DNA from: Planctomycetaceae bacterium | GTDB lineage: Bacteria > Planctomycetota > Planctomycetia > Planctomycetales > Planctomycetaceae | DNA: 35,680 nucleotides | Assembly (NCBI GenBank): GCA_947479075.1 | Contig: CANJZR010000001.1 | Span: forward strand, 1 to 35,680 | Reading direction: 5' to 3' | Shown here: positions 7,759 to 16,119 of the stretch, piece after piece | How the letters are laid out: each line of letters begins with the position of its first letter | How positions within the stretch are numbered: position 1 is the stretch's first letter | Made by a program: the position numbers and the translations under genes | Notes under the pieces: generated by a model | Told to the model about the DNA's origin: nothing | Database searches by the model: none | Seen by the model: only the letters and a program-made list of their open reading frames with translations

Positions 7759-9132
7759 GTGCGCTGGACTCTGCGGCTTCAGATCCTGGTCCCCTTTGTC
7801 CTGCTGTCGCTGGGAGTCATTGTGGCCACCAGCGTGATCACCGTGGCCACAGCTGTCCGCCAGATCGAGCAGGAACGCGACGAGCAGCTGCAGGCGGAAG
7901 TCCAGACTCTGGCCATTGCCAGCTTTCCATTGAATGATGCCGTCTTGCAGCGGCTCAAGGTACTCTCCGGGGCCGATGTGGTCGTCCTGCAGCAGGGACA
8001 GCTGCAGGGCTCGACGCTCCCCGGACTCACGACGCAACTGATGGCAGCGTCGACGGGAAACGAACTGGAATGGCAAGGTCAAGATTACCGTCTTGCCCGG
8101 GCCCAGCAGCAACCGCCCGTCGGTGAGCGTGAGCTGGTTCTCCTTCGTCCACTCCGCAGTGTGTGGGAAACTCAATCACAACTGCTTCAGGCGGTCACCT
8201 GGCTCTGTCTGGCGGCGGCAGCTGTCGTGTTGTTGATCTCTGCGTTCCTCGCCCGTCGAGTGGTGGGACGCCTCAAGCAGATCCAGCACCAACTTTCAGA
8301 GATCGCCGCGCATCGATACGCATCTCAGCCACTCATTGGCCCACATGACGAGTTGCAGGAGCTGCAGGGGTCGACCAATCAGCTGGCTGAACGCATGGGA
8401 CGCTTCGAGCGGGAGATTGCTCAGACGGAGCGGTTGCGACTGCTGGCCCAGCTGACCGGTGGGCTGGCTCACACGCTGCGGAACTCGATTACAGGGGCCA
8501 AACTCGCCGTCCAGCTGCATCAGAAACGCTGCCCCGCAGGAGACAAGGAAGACAGCCTCGCCGTCGCCCGGCAACAGCTGGAGCTGACCCAGGAACAGAT
8601 CACCGCCATGCTGGCGCTGGGAACTCCGCAGGCCCGGCCAGCAGAAGTGGGCGACCTGCGGCAGATTCTGGGGGATTTGTCTCGGTTGCTCGATGCGGTA
8701 TGTAAGCACCATCAGGTCGACTTCCGCGTGCAGGTCGATCTCTCGGAAATTGACTCCCGCGTCCGGGATCAGGCCCGGGCACGGGGGGCGATTTTAAATT
8801 TGGCCCTCAATGCGATCGAAGCTGCGGGGCCGGGCGGCTGTATTACTGTGCGAGGATGGCGCACTGAGGAACGTATCGCGATTGATGTGACCGATACGGG
8901 GCAAGGTCCCCCCGCGGAGCTGGGGGAGTCGATCGCCGATCCCTTTGTCACGACTAAGGAAGCGGGCGTTGGGCTGGGGTTGATGCTGGCTCGTCAGGCC
9001 GCCGAGGGAGAGGGCGGGGACCTGACTTGGGGACGTGCGGATGGGACCACTTTCTTCCGCATGAGCTGGCCCGCTTCCGCGAATCAGGAACCCTCTCGGC
9101 CGGAATCGGGTTTCATCTTGACTCCGCAGTGA
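7759..9132 (+). CDS. Membrane-bound sensor histidine kinase
   Basis: With a GTG start at 7759 the product has 457 residues: a first membrane segment (about 7-30), a small extracytoplasmic sensor region (about 35-140), a second membrane segment (about 143-165), a HAMP-like linker (about 165-220), a dimerisation helix with the phosphorylatable H238 (in LAHTLRNS), and an ATPase domain with N-box N351 (ALNAIEAAG), G1 box DTGQG 379-383, an F-box-like DPFVTTKEAG, and G2 box GVGLGL 403-408. It should autophosphorylate on H238 and pass the phosphate to a response regulator. None lies directly downstream; the nearest receiver gene is at 11566. The start is uncertain: the frame is open back to 7444, and a GTG at 7633 is another option. 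No strong Shine-Dalgarno was seen. Confidence 0.87.
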   Translation: MRWTLRLQILVPFVLLSLGVIVATSVITVATAVRQIEQERDEQLQAEVQTLAIASFPLNDAVLQRLKVLSGADVVVLQQGQLQGSTLPGLTTQLMAASTGNELEWQGQDYRLARAQQQPPVGERELVLLRPLRSVWETQSQLLQAVTWLCLAAAAVVLLISAFLARRVVGRLKQIQHQLSEIAAHRYASQPLIGPHDELQELQGSTNQLAERMGRFEREIAQTERLRLLAQLTGGLAHTLRNSITGAKLAVQLHQKRCPAGDKEDSLAVARQQLELTQEQITAMLALGTPQARPAEVGDLRQILGDLSRLLDAVCKHHQVDFRVQVDLSEIDSRVRDQARARGAILNLALNAIEAAGPGGCITVRGWRTEERIAIDVTDTGQGPPAELGESIADPFVTTKEAGVGLGLMLARQAAEGEGGDLTWGRADGTTFFRMSWPASANQEPSRPESGFILTPQ

Positions 9133-9189
9133 TTTCTCAGGCATAACCCCCTCTGAAATCAAGGATTTCTCTGGCAGGGAGGCTGGAGC

Positions 9190-9831
9190 ATGCGTCGACT
9201 GATTGCCAGTGTTGTGATCTGTTCTTACTTGTCGCTGCTGGGGTTTGGCCTCTTCAGTCATGTGCTGGGCTATAAGCAATCAGACCATGTGGGCATGTAC
9301 TTCATCATCTGGGATATGTACTGCGGCTGGTGTGCGCATGAAGTTCGCCACCACATTATCGCCGAGGGAGAGAGCGGTCAGTACTACGAAGTGACACCCG
9401 CACCCTGGGGGGAATTCAGCCCCTTCGCTTCGATCGATCGGCACCACTACGATGGCTCGGCGTCCTTCACCGGGGCGCTGGCGACTCACATTCTGGAACA
9501 CACGGATCACGAACCTATCACAGAGGTCACTCTTGTCGAAGAGGCCTGGTCCAAGAAGTACAACCTGCCCGATGAGATGTACCTGGCCCAGAACGAAGTC
9601 CCCAAAGAGAAGCGAACGTATTTCCGTTCACGAAGTGTCCTCTCTCCCACGGGAGAGTTTCGCCAGCGGGCTCTCGACTGGACCGGATGGCTGTCGCACC
9701 AGGCCGTGGTCAACAACCCTCGCCTGCAGCAGAAGATGAAGGGGCAGCCATTCATGATGAGTGATTCATTCGCGTCTCCGACTCGCATACGACAAGCCAG
9801 CCACGAAACCGAAGACGCACCGCCGCAATAA
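9190..9831 (+). CDS. Small membrane-anchored protein paired with the HTTM protein, function unknown
   Basis: The 213-residue product begins with a hydrophobic segment (about 4-27) that can act as an uncleaved signal anchor or signal peptide. Right after it comes a CGWC pair followed by a His-rich patch (EVRHH), then a soluble domain with many aromatic and charged residues, including a conserved-looking stretch around EEAWSKKYNLP (roughly residues 118-128). The start has a strong GGGAGG Shine-Dalgarno. It ends 40 bp before the HTTM gene and is almost certainly cotranscribed with it. I recall similar proteins next to HTTM genes in other planctomycetes, but this is memory, not a search result. 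The CGWC could be redox-active or metal-binding; nothing confirms either. Confidence 0.85.
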   Translation: MRRLIASVVICSYLSLLGFGLFSHVLGYKQSDHVGMYFIIWDMYCGWCAHEVRHHIIAEGESGQYYEVTPAPWGEFSPFASIDRHHYDGSASFTGALATHILEHTDHEPITEVTLVEEAWSKKYNLPDEMYLAQNEVPKEKRTYFRSRSVLSPTGEFRQRALDWTGWLSHQAVVNNPRLQQKMKGQPFMMSDSFASPTRIRQASHETEDAPPQ

Positions 9832-9871
9832 CCCGCACCGACTGGAACCTGGATCCGCTCAAGAAGGTGAC

Positions 9872-11458
9872 ATGATGTCCCTCCCGACCGCACATGCCCC
9901 GATTGATCAAACGTCAGCCACAGAGCTTTCCGTCTGGTCACGCCTGAACAACTTCCTCTTTGCGGAAGAACGTCCCGTCGGGATGGCGCTGGCACGGATC
10001 CTGCTCCCGCTGGTGATCCTGTTTCCGACGCTGCACCGTGTATACCGTGTGCGTGAGTTCTACTCGCTGTCAGGTTCTCCGACCCCGATCTGGAACAACT
10101 ACGGCCAGGTGGGGTTCCTGCCGATCCCTTCCGCTCCGGTTGCAGCTGGGCTGTATGCTCTGTTCATTCTGGCTCTGGTGTCGAGTTGCATCGGCTGGAG
10201 AACTCGCACATCGCTGCTGTTGACTGCGATACTGTTGCCTTACTTCGGAATGCTCGACCTCATCAGTACGATGACGAAGTACGTCATCATCTGCACACAC
10301 GTTTTTTTTCTCCTGTCGATCTCCAGCTGTGGTCAGATCTGGTCGGTGGACCGCTGGCTGGCAGTCCGACGAGGCCAGGCCTGGAGTGAAACCGGGCCAG
10401 CCTGGCCACGACGATTGATCCAGATTCTGATCGGTGTGATCTATCTGGCTGCTGCGGCGACCAAGTTGCACACGCCGACGTTCTTTACCGGTGATCAGCT
10501 GCGGTTCTGGTTGCTGACCAACGTCAATATGGACAATCCATTCGGCGAGTATTTGTCCCAGTATCCCGGAATGATTCTGGTCATGGTCTACGTCACGATC
10601 TTCTGGGAGATCGTGTTCCTGTTCACCTGCTGGAAAGGGTTGGGACGGGCCGTCAATCTGTCCGTGGGACTCTTTTTCCACGTGATGACGATCTTCACGC
10701 TCGGCCTGGTGGTGTTTCCGCTGGTCTACTTCGTACTTTATTTTGTGTGGTACGAAGAGCGGGATCACCGGCGGGTGATGGCGTGGTGGCAGTCGTTGTT
10801 CGGACGGGACTTCCGCGCCCAGTTGCCAGCCTCGGAGAACGTCTCCGCGACGGGAACCGGCTGGAGATTTCCCAGTCTGGCCGCCTGGGGCCTGTGTGCC
10901 GCAGGAGTTGTGGCAGTGGGGGTCTGGATCGATCACAACGCCGATCCGTTTGGCGAGAAACGTCCCGAGGGACGTTTCGCCCTGCAGCCCATCAGCAAGG
11001 AACGAGTGGCCGAACTGCTGCGGAATGACTTACAGCTCGATGTGGCCGACAAGGTCTTTTCCATTGATGTCGGCTCAGTGAGATTCAATGACAATCTGGT
11101 CGACCGAAAGACTCAGTTCCATGTCGGTGACAAGGCGATGATCCAATGCAGTCTGCTGCCACCGCATGAGGATCTGTACATGGAGGCCCATCTGGTCAAT
11201 GAAGAGGGACGAATCGTTTACCGCCTGTGGCAGGTCGTGGCCCGCGAGATAATGCGTGGTCATTTCTGGTTCCAGATGGGTGACACCATGGATCCGGGGC
11301 TGTACACCGTCGTGATACGCATCGACGGAAAGGAAGCGGGCAGTCGTACGCTGGAACTGCTCCCCGGAGCATCGGCCGCAACCCAGGATACGGCGATTTC
11401 CGGACAGACTCCCCGGGGAGAACTCCCGGTGGCATCAGTGACATCCACCGAACGTTAG
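9872..11458 (+). CDS. HTTM-domain integral membrane protein (vitamin K-dependent carboxylase-like family)
   Basis: The 528-residue protein has about seven to eight hydrophobic segments between residues 30 and 320, including clusters such as GMALARILLPLVILFP, LIQILIGVIYLAAAATKLHTP and VFPLVYFVLYFVWYEE, a pattern that fits the HTTM (horizontally transferred transmembrane) domain related to vitamin K-dependent gamma-carboxylase. One further hydrophobic segment (about 325-345) precedes a soluble C-terminal beta-rich domain (about 365-500). The carboxylase activity of bacterial HTTM proteins is unproven in general, and I could not assign catalytic residues. The ATGATG start is supported by AAGAAGGTG just upstream; the second ATG at 9875 has the better spacing. 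It forms a two-gene unit with the preceding CGWC protein. Confidence 0.82.
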   Translation: MMSLPTAHAPIDQTSATELSVWSRLNNFLFAEERPVGMALARILLPLVILFPTLHRVYRVREFYSLSGSPTPIWNNYGQVGFLPIPSAPVAAGLYALFILALVSSCIGWRTRTSLLLTAILLPYFGMLDLISTMTKYVIICTHVFFLLSISSCGQIWSVDRWLAVRRGQAWSETGPAWPRRLIQILIGVIYLAAAATKLHTPTFFTGDQLRFWLLTNVNMDNPFGEYLSQYPGMILVMVYVTIFWEIVFLFTCWKGLGRAVNLSVGLFFHVMTIFTLGLVVFPLVYFVLYFVWYEERDHRRVMAWWQSLFGRDFRAQLPASENVSATGTGWRFPSLAAWGLCAAGVVAVGVWIDHNADPFGEKRPEGRFALQPISKERVAELLRNDLQLDVADKVFSIDVGSVRFNDNLVDRKTQFHVGDKAMIQCSLLPPHEDLYMEAHLVNEEGRIVYRLWQVVAREIMRGHFWFQMGDTMDPGLYTVVIRIDGKEAGSRTLELLPGASAATQDTAISGQTPRGELPVASVTSTER

Positions 11459-11480
11459 GTCCATGCAGGGTGTTCGCCAT

Positions 11481-11509
11481 TTGACAACCCGCTGTGCGTG
11501 TGTTAATTC
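11481..11509 (+). promoter_or_regulatory. Candidate sigma-70-type promoter for the receiver protein
   Basis: TTGACA at 11481-11486 matches the -35 consensus exactly. At 17 bp spacing lies TAATTC preceded by TGT, a weak -10 with an extended TGn motif. It sits 57 bp before the ATG of the receiver gene and directly after the HTTM gene, so it would separate the two transcription units. Confidence 0.4.
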
Positions 11510-11565
11510 CCTGGCTGAACAAGGCTCGCAGAGACTTCAGATTCGTCTTCGTAAGTGCATCTCGC

Positions 11566-11985
11566 ATGAAACGGTCCTCACTCCATCGCGATTACCGGGT
11601 CTTGATTGCCGACGATGATCGTGGCTTTCGAGAGACGCTGGAAATCATTCTGGAACCTTACTTCCGGACGTTGACCGTGGAGTGTGCCGAGCAGGCGATC
11701 GAAGTCGTCGAGCATGACCCGATCGATCTCGTGTTGTTCGATATGCACATGCATGTGCTGACCGGTCTGGAAGCGGTTTCGATCGTCAAAAAGTTGCGGT
11801 CTGATCTGCCCTGTATTCTGATTACTGCTGACTTTACCGAGAGCCTGAAAATACAGGCACTGCAGGCCCAGGCCCATGCCGTGCTGAAAAAACCGGTGAC
11901 TCGACGCGACCTGATTCTGCAGGTCGGAACGGCGTTGTGTTCGACCTACAATGATCCCGAACTGGCTGAATGGCTGGCCTGTTGA
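11566..11985 (+). CDS. Stand-alone response regulator receiver protein
   Basis: The 139-residue product is a single receiver (CheY-like) domain: acidic pocket ADDD at 15-18, phosphoacceptor D59 (VLFDMHMH), switch T87 (LITAD) and K109 (LKKPV). No DNA-binding or enzymatic output domain follows, so the signal must be passed by protein contact or phosphotransfer. The orphan kinase at 7759 is the nearest possible partner, but two unrelated genes lie between. The ATG at 11566 places the receiver core near the N-terminus as usual; the upstream open frame from 11494 lacks family features. No strong Shine-Dalgarno is visible. Confidence 0.9.
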   Translation: MKRSSLHRDYRVLIADDDRGFRETLEIILEPYFRTLTVECAEQAIEVVEHDPIDLVLFDMHMHVLTGLEAVSIVKKLRSDLPCILITADFTESLKIQALQAQAHAVLKKPVTRRDLILQVGTALCSTYNDPELAEWLAC

Positions 11986-12156
11986 ATAAAGGCTGGAAAG
12001 AGCGATACTGTACCAGCGATCTCAAAGCCCTCTGTGGATGTGTTCAAGAGGTGGGGTTTCCTGCAGACTTCTTTCGATCACTGATTCGCGGCGTATGGAT
12101 GGGGCAAGGCCGGGACTCTCAACACACTTCCGCTGTACACGCAGGACACAACTCCG

Positions 12157-12819
12157 ATGGCGACCGTGACGATGCAGGTTCTCGAGGGGTTCGAGGCAGG
12201 TCGTTTGTACTGTGACCTGCACACGCCCATCACCATCGGTCGCGAAGAAGACAATGACATCCGCCTGAACGATGACCGGGTCAGCCGCTTCCATGCGAAG
12301 ATCCAGGAAGATGCCGGGCGGGTAATTCTGACCGATCTCGACAGTACAAACGGGACTCGCGTGAACGGTCACCCGGTCCGGATGCGAGTTCTTCAGCTGG
12401 GCGATCAGATCCTGTTCGGACGGTGCCTGATGGTTTTTGGCAGCCCCGAAGATCTGGCGGGCCTGCATGGTTCATCGCAGCTGTCAGCGTCCGGGGATTC
12501 TGCCTCACCCGATGTCGGCGAAGACGGGACGAACATGCCACAGGTCGCCGAACCCGCGATGGCTGTCGGGGATCAACTGTTCCACGGCAAGCGACCCGAA
12601 CTGCCCAGCGGACTGACACCGCTTCAAGCCGTTCAGGTTTCAGACCTGCTCTCGTACGTCCGGGCCAGCGTGCTGTTTGTCCTGGAGTGCGGCGAGGAGC
12701 AACGCCCCGTCCCGTTGAAAGGTTCAAACCGCATGACTGTCCCACCGGAGGCGTGGCACTTGCTGCAGAAGGTCCAGCTGGAACTCTCGCAGTGCCTGCG
12801 GGAGATTTCGGAACCCTAG
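12157..12819 (+). CDS. FHA-domain protein
   Basis: The N-terminal ~95 residues form a forkhead-associated domain, which binds phosphothreonine peptides: GRE at 28-30, SRFH at 43-46, STNGT at 63-67 and VNG at 69-71 are the canonical loop residues. The remaining ~120 residues are a low-complexity linker and a helical tail with no family I recognise. FHA proteins usually act with Ser/Thr kinases; none is encoded in this window. The gene follows the receiver gene by 171 bp, and together they suggest a regulatory neighbourhood. The Shine-Dalgarno is weak (AGGA about 11 bases upstream). Confidence 0.9.
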   Translation: MATVTMQVLEGFEAGRLYCDLHTPITIGREEDNDIRLNDDRVSRFHAKIQEDAGRVILTDLDSTNGTRVNGHPVRMRVLQLGDQILFGRCLMVFGSPEDLAGLHGSSQLSASGDSASPDVGEDGTNMPQVAEPAMAVGDQLFHGKRPELPSGLTPLQAVQVSDLLSYVRASVLFVLECGEEQRPVPLKGSNRMTVPPEAWHLLQKVQLELSQCLREISEP

Positions 12820-12933
12820 CGTGCAGCGCTGACCGACATGTATCTGTCATCCGAATGTGCAGACCCCGACGGTCTCACTTCTACCGCTCACTCGAACAAA
12901 CAACACATACCCACCCCCTGACTTCAACATCCC

Positions 12934-14313
12934 ATGATGAACACCGAACTCCAGGCTGCCCTGCAGTGGAACGAACGCTACGCCGCCCAGTCTGTCGAAC
13001 AGTTGACCGAACTGCTCCGCATCCCGAGCGTGAGTGCACAGTCAAACCACAATGCCGATACGCGTCGAGCGGCGGAGTACGTGCGGGACCGGCTGAAGGC
13101 GGCCGGTTTGCAGACCGAACTGTGCGAAACCCCGGGACACCCGATCGTGTACGCTGAGTGGCTGGGAGCACCCGGCGCTCCGACAGTCATGGTTTACGGG
13201 CATTACGATGTCCAGCCGCCCGATCCGCTCGACAAGTGGGACAGCCCTCCGTTTGAGCCGGTTGTGCGCAAGGGAAACATCTACGCCCGTGGAGCGACCG
13301 ATGACAAGGGGCAGATGTTCACACACGTCCGCTCGGTCGCTTCGTGGTTGAAGACCGCCGGGCATCTGCCGGTGAATGTGAAGTTCGTCATTGAGGGCGA
13401 AGAAGAAGTCGGCAGCAATCATCTGGACCTGTGGCTGGAGGCCAACAAAGAACGCTGCCAGAACGATATCGCAGTCGTCAGTGATACCAGCCAGTACGGC
13501 CCCGGCATGCCCGCGATCACTTATGGTCTGCGCGGGATTATCGCGTGCGAGGTCGTGCTGCATGGACCGGGCAAGGACCTGCACAGCGGCGTCTTCGGTG
13601 GAGCAGTGGCCAACCCGGCGAATGCACTGGCTCATCTTGTCGGTCAGCTGCATGATGAACACGGACGAGTGCAGATCCCGGGGTTCTATGACGATGTCGG
13701 CGACCTGACCACAGAGGAGCGTGCGGAGTGGAGTCGACTCCCTTTTGATCAGGCGAAGTTCCTGGCGGAAGTCGGGTCGAGCGATGTCTGGGGCGAAGCG
13801 GACTTCACCACTCTCGAGCGTCGTTGGGCACGCCCGACATGCGATGTGAATGGCATGCTCAGTGGCTACACCGGCGAAGGCCCCAAGACGATCATCCCCA
13901 GCTGGGCGATGGCCAAGATCACCTGTCGACTGGTTCCGAACCAGGATGCCCACAAGATCGTGGCAGCTCTCCGCCAGTTCGTGGAAGCCCGACTGCGCCT
14001 GGGGATCCGGCTGGAGTTCAAGGAATACCACGGCTGCCCCGCGACGGTCTGCGACCTGACCAGTCCTTACATGGCCGCTGCGAAGCGGGCGATCGAGCGG
14101 GGCTTTGGTAAGGCTCCGGTGCTGATTCGTGAAGGGGGCTCGATTCCGGTGGTGGGAACGTTCAAGAAGATCCTGGGCGTCGACACACTGCTGCTCGGCT
14201 GGGGCCAGAACACCGACAATCTGCACAGCCCGAACGAAAAATTCTCCCTGGAAGACTACCAGCGCGGCATCCGCGCCAGCACCTGCCTGTGGTGGGAACT
14301 GGCGGGGAAGTAA
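12934..14313 (+). CDS. M20 family metallopeptidase (dipeptidase-like)
   Basis: The 459-residue protein is a cytosolic di-zinc peptidase of the M20 family (carnosinase/PepV/CNDP-like branch). Visible metal and catalytic residues: H90 and D92 in VYGHYDVQPP, bridging D123 in RGATDDKG, catalytic base E157 and ligand E158 in the EGEEEVGS motif, D184 in VSDTSQYGPG, and H431 in NLHSPNE. The dimerisation/lid domain lies between about 200 and 320. Length matches the family. Substrate is probably di- or short peptides, but related enzymes hydrolyse other amide bonds. The start is a tandem ATGATG without a strong Shine-Dalgarno. It faces the sialidase gene, with a terminator-like hairpin between them. 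Confidence 0.93.
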   Translation: MMNTELQAALQWNERYAAQSVEQLTELLRIPSVSAQSNHNADTRRAAEYVRDRLKAAGLQTELCETPGHPIVYAEWLGAPGAPTVMVYGHYDVQPPDPLDKWDSPPFEPVVRKGNIYARGATDDKGQMFTHVRSVASWLKTAGHLPVNVKFVIEGEEEVGSNHLDLWLEANKERCQNDIAVVSDTSQYGPGMPAITYGLRGIIACEVVLHGPGKDLHSGVFGGAVANPANALAHLVGQLHDEHGRVQIPGFYDDVGDLTTEERAEWSRLPFDQAKFLAEVGSSDVWGEADFTTLERRWARPTCDVNGMLSGYTGEGPKTIIPSWAMAKITCRLVPNQDAHKIVAALRQFVEARLRLGIRLEFKEYHGCPATVCDLTSPYMAAAKRAIERGFGKAPVLIREGGSIPVVGTFKKILGVDTLLLGWGQNTDNLHSPNEKFSLEDYQRGIRASTCLWWELAGK

Positions 14314-14342
14314 CGCAGAACGACCAAAATGATCCTCACTCT

Positions 14343-14385
14343 GAAACCGAGGGGCACGTCACAATTCGATGATGTGCCCTGTTTC
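14343..14385. terminator. Bidirectional terminator-like hairpin between M20 peptidase and sialidase
   Basis: GGGCACGTCA (14352-14361) pairs with TGATGTGCCC (14370-14379) through ten pairs including one G-T wobble, with an 8-nt loop. An outer GAAAC/GTTTC stem extends it. It lies between two convergent genes. The T-tract is short, so strength is uncertain. Confidence 0.55.
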
Positions 14386-14466
14386 ATGGTGGGGAAGGTT
14401 CAAAGCAGCGCTTGGTCGACCCGTCGGTCACGACTTTGAGTGTTTCCATTCTCTCTCGCCAGCAAC

Positions 14467-15717
14467 CTACTTCTCCAGAGTCGCATCCAGTACCGCTCGC
14501 AGGCTCATACGCAGCAGGGTGAGCTGGCCGCCTTTGATCTCCCCGGAGGGGTCGGTGTAGCCCGACTCGAACAGGCAGAGGATGCTGCCGTCTGGGTGGG
14601 CGACGATATCACTGTACCCAGCCATGCCAGGTTCGAGCACGACGCGACGGGACCAGGTGGCTCCCTCGTCGCGACTGACCTGCAGCGACAGATTGCGACG
14701 CGAAAGAGACTTACCCGGCCCTGGGGGAATTCCCTGGGCAGGATCGGGGGCCTCGTCTGACGAGTCGGGGGCGACATGAATCAAGTGGACCCGGTTCTCA
14801 GTTCGCACCCCCAGCAGCCCCGCTTTGCAGATCGGTTCGAAGAGCTGGGCGTGAAAGGCCGGGACCGACCAGTTGTCGAACCCGTTAGGACTGACGGCGA
14901 CGAGGCGTCGATACTTGGTCGACTCGTTGCGAATACTCAGGATCACACTGCCATCGCTGCGTTCGGCCGCCACGGTTTCGCTGGGATTGGGCTTCTCATC
15001 GGTGGTTGTTGCGACGATCGGCCCGCGCATCCAGTTCCGGCCGTGGTCATCGCTGACGATTACTGATACCGCTGAGGGGCGATGGGCGTGGCCCCCCGTT
15101 CCGGTCGAGAGCCAGACGGGAATCACCAGTCGTCCCGAGGTCAGGGCGATTCCGTGGCCGGGGCCGGTGGCGATCACCTTCCAGTCGTACTCGGGACGGA
15201 ACGGTTCAAAGGCCCTGGTAATTTCCTCCGGCGGGCTCCACGTCACCCCGTCATCGGAGCTATGCGAGATGAAGCACCGCATGTACTCCAGACAGTAAAC
15301 CAGATGCAGTGAACCGTCCCGCTCAGCAATCATCATCGGATTGTTGTAAGTCACTTCTCCCTCGACCGCGAGGTTCTTCTCGACGGCGACCGGGTTCTTG
15401 GCTTTGGGCCCCGGGAAGTCGGCAATCACAGCGGGCAGCGAGAAGGTCTTACCGCCATCCGTACTGCGCCGCATCAGGATATCGATGGGGCCCCAATCGC
15501 TCTTAGCCCGCTTGCGAGCTTCGCAGTAGGCGATGACGGTGCCCTTGGCCGTCACGACAATCCCGGGGATGCGATAGAGTTCGTAAGCCCCGTCCCCACC
15601 ACGAAATAAGTCGAGGCGTGACTCGACAATCGGGGGACTCTGGGCCCCAGCTGTCGATACAACCAGCAGAGTCCACACAGCCCAGAAGCTGGTGACTCGA
15701 AAGAATCGGATCAACAT
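14467..15717 (-). CDS. Secreted exo-alpha-sialidase (GH33-like, BNR repeats)
   Basis: The 416-residue protein has a signal peptide (residues 1-25) and the six-bladed beta-propeller signature of bacterial sialidases: YRIP at 48-51 with arginine-triad candidate R49, and four Asp-boxes at 85-92, 153-160, 222-229 and 348-355 (S-x-D-x-G-x-T-W type). R263 and R305 are candidates for the other triad arginines, and Y368 with E384 for the nucleophile pair. Family members release terminal sialic acids from glycoconjugates, but planctomycete members may act on other sugars. The ATG at 15717 has GGAG six bases upstream; a TTG one codon earlier is less likely. No sialic acid catabolism genes are adjacent. 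Confidence 0.88.
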   Translation of the reverse strand: MLIRFFRVTSFWAVWTLLVVSTAGAQSPPIVESRLDLFRGGDGAYELYRIPGIVVTAKGTVIAYCEARKRAKSDWGPIDILMRRSTDGGKTFSLPAVIADFPGPKAKNPVAVEKNLAVEGEVTYNNPMMIAERDGSLHLVYCLEYMRCFISHSSDDGVTWSPPEEITRAFEPFRPEYDWKVIATGPGHGIALTSGRLVIPVWLSTGTGGHAHRPSAVSVIVSDDHGRNWMRGPIVATTTDEKPNPSETVAAERSDGSVILSIRNESTKYRRLVAVSPNGFDNWSVPAFHAQLFEPICKAGLLGVRTENRVHLIHVAPDSSDEAPDPAQGIPPGPGKSLSRRNLSLQVSRDEGATWSRRVVLEPGMAGYSDIVAHPDGSILCLFESGYTDPSGEIKGGQLTLLRMSLRAVLDATLEK

Positions 15718-15916
15718 CAATCACTCCAGATCCGCAGGAATTCGAATGATCCTGAGCGGACAACGTTCCGGCGTCTGGACGCGACGAGCCGGAGCATGGA
15801 TGAGCCTGGAATCAGGCGTAGAGACAGGTCTTCGCTCGGCGAAAACGACGAACCCGGCGATCCGGTTCGGTCGGGCCCCCGACGATTTCCCCCTTGAGCG
15901 ATTGGGCAAAGTTTAC

Positions 15917-15952
15917 GGTTCGCAGGGGGAATCTGCCAAGACTCTGCGAACC
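15917..15952. repeat. 9-bp perfect inverted repeat GGTTCGCAG / CTGCGAACC
   Basis: The arms 15917-15925 and 15944-15952 are exactly complementary with an 18-nt spacer; TTTC follows on the plus strand. It lies upstream of the candidate ilvN promoter, so it could be an operator or the terminator of an unseen transcript. Confidence 0.5.
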
Positions 15953-16021
15953 TTTCGGGGATTCAAATGTCGCAGAAAACGAGGAAATCAAAGGTTTGGC
16001 GACTTCGCCTTCGCCTCTCAG

Positions 16022-16050
16022 TTGTCTGCCCCCCTGCGTGGGGATAGACT
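16022..16050 (+). promoter_or_regulatory. Candidate promoter for ilvN
   Basis: TTGTCT (-35, four of six consensus bases) and TAGACT (-10, four of six) are separated by exactly 17 bp. The ATG of ilvN lies 70 bp downstream, and the leader contains the hairpin GGGAGCG-TTG-CGTTCCC at 16064-16080 (one G-T pair). No leader peptide rich in branched-chain codons was recognised. Confidence 0.38.
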
Positions 16051-16119
16051 GCTGGCTTCGCGCGGGAGCGTTGCGTTCCCGTTGCGACCACTGGACATTT
16101 TGTCAGCAGGAATGATCCC

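Larger units (their letters stand above)
15718..16119. other. 402-bp intergenic region upstream of ilvN with stem-loops
   Basis: The region separates divergent sialidase and ilvN. It contains a 9-bp perfect inverted repeat at 15917-15952, a candidate promoter at 16022-16050 and a small hairpin at 16064-16080 in the presumed ilvN leader. Reading frames here have no plausible product. Confidence 0.6.

Noticed and set aside
13042..14226. 394-codon minus-strand frame across the M20 peptidase gene
   Set aside because: The M20 gene has all metal ligands in the other strand; the antisense product shows no family features.
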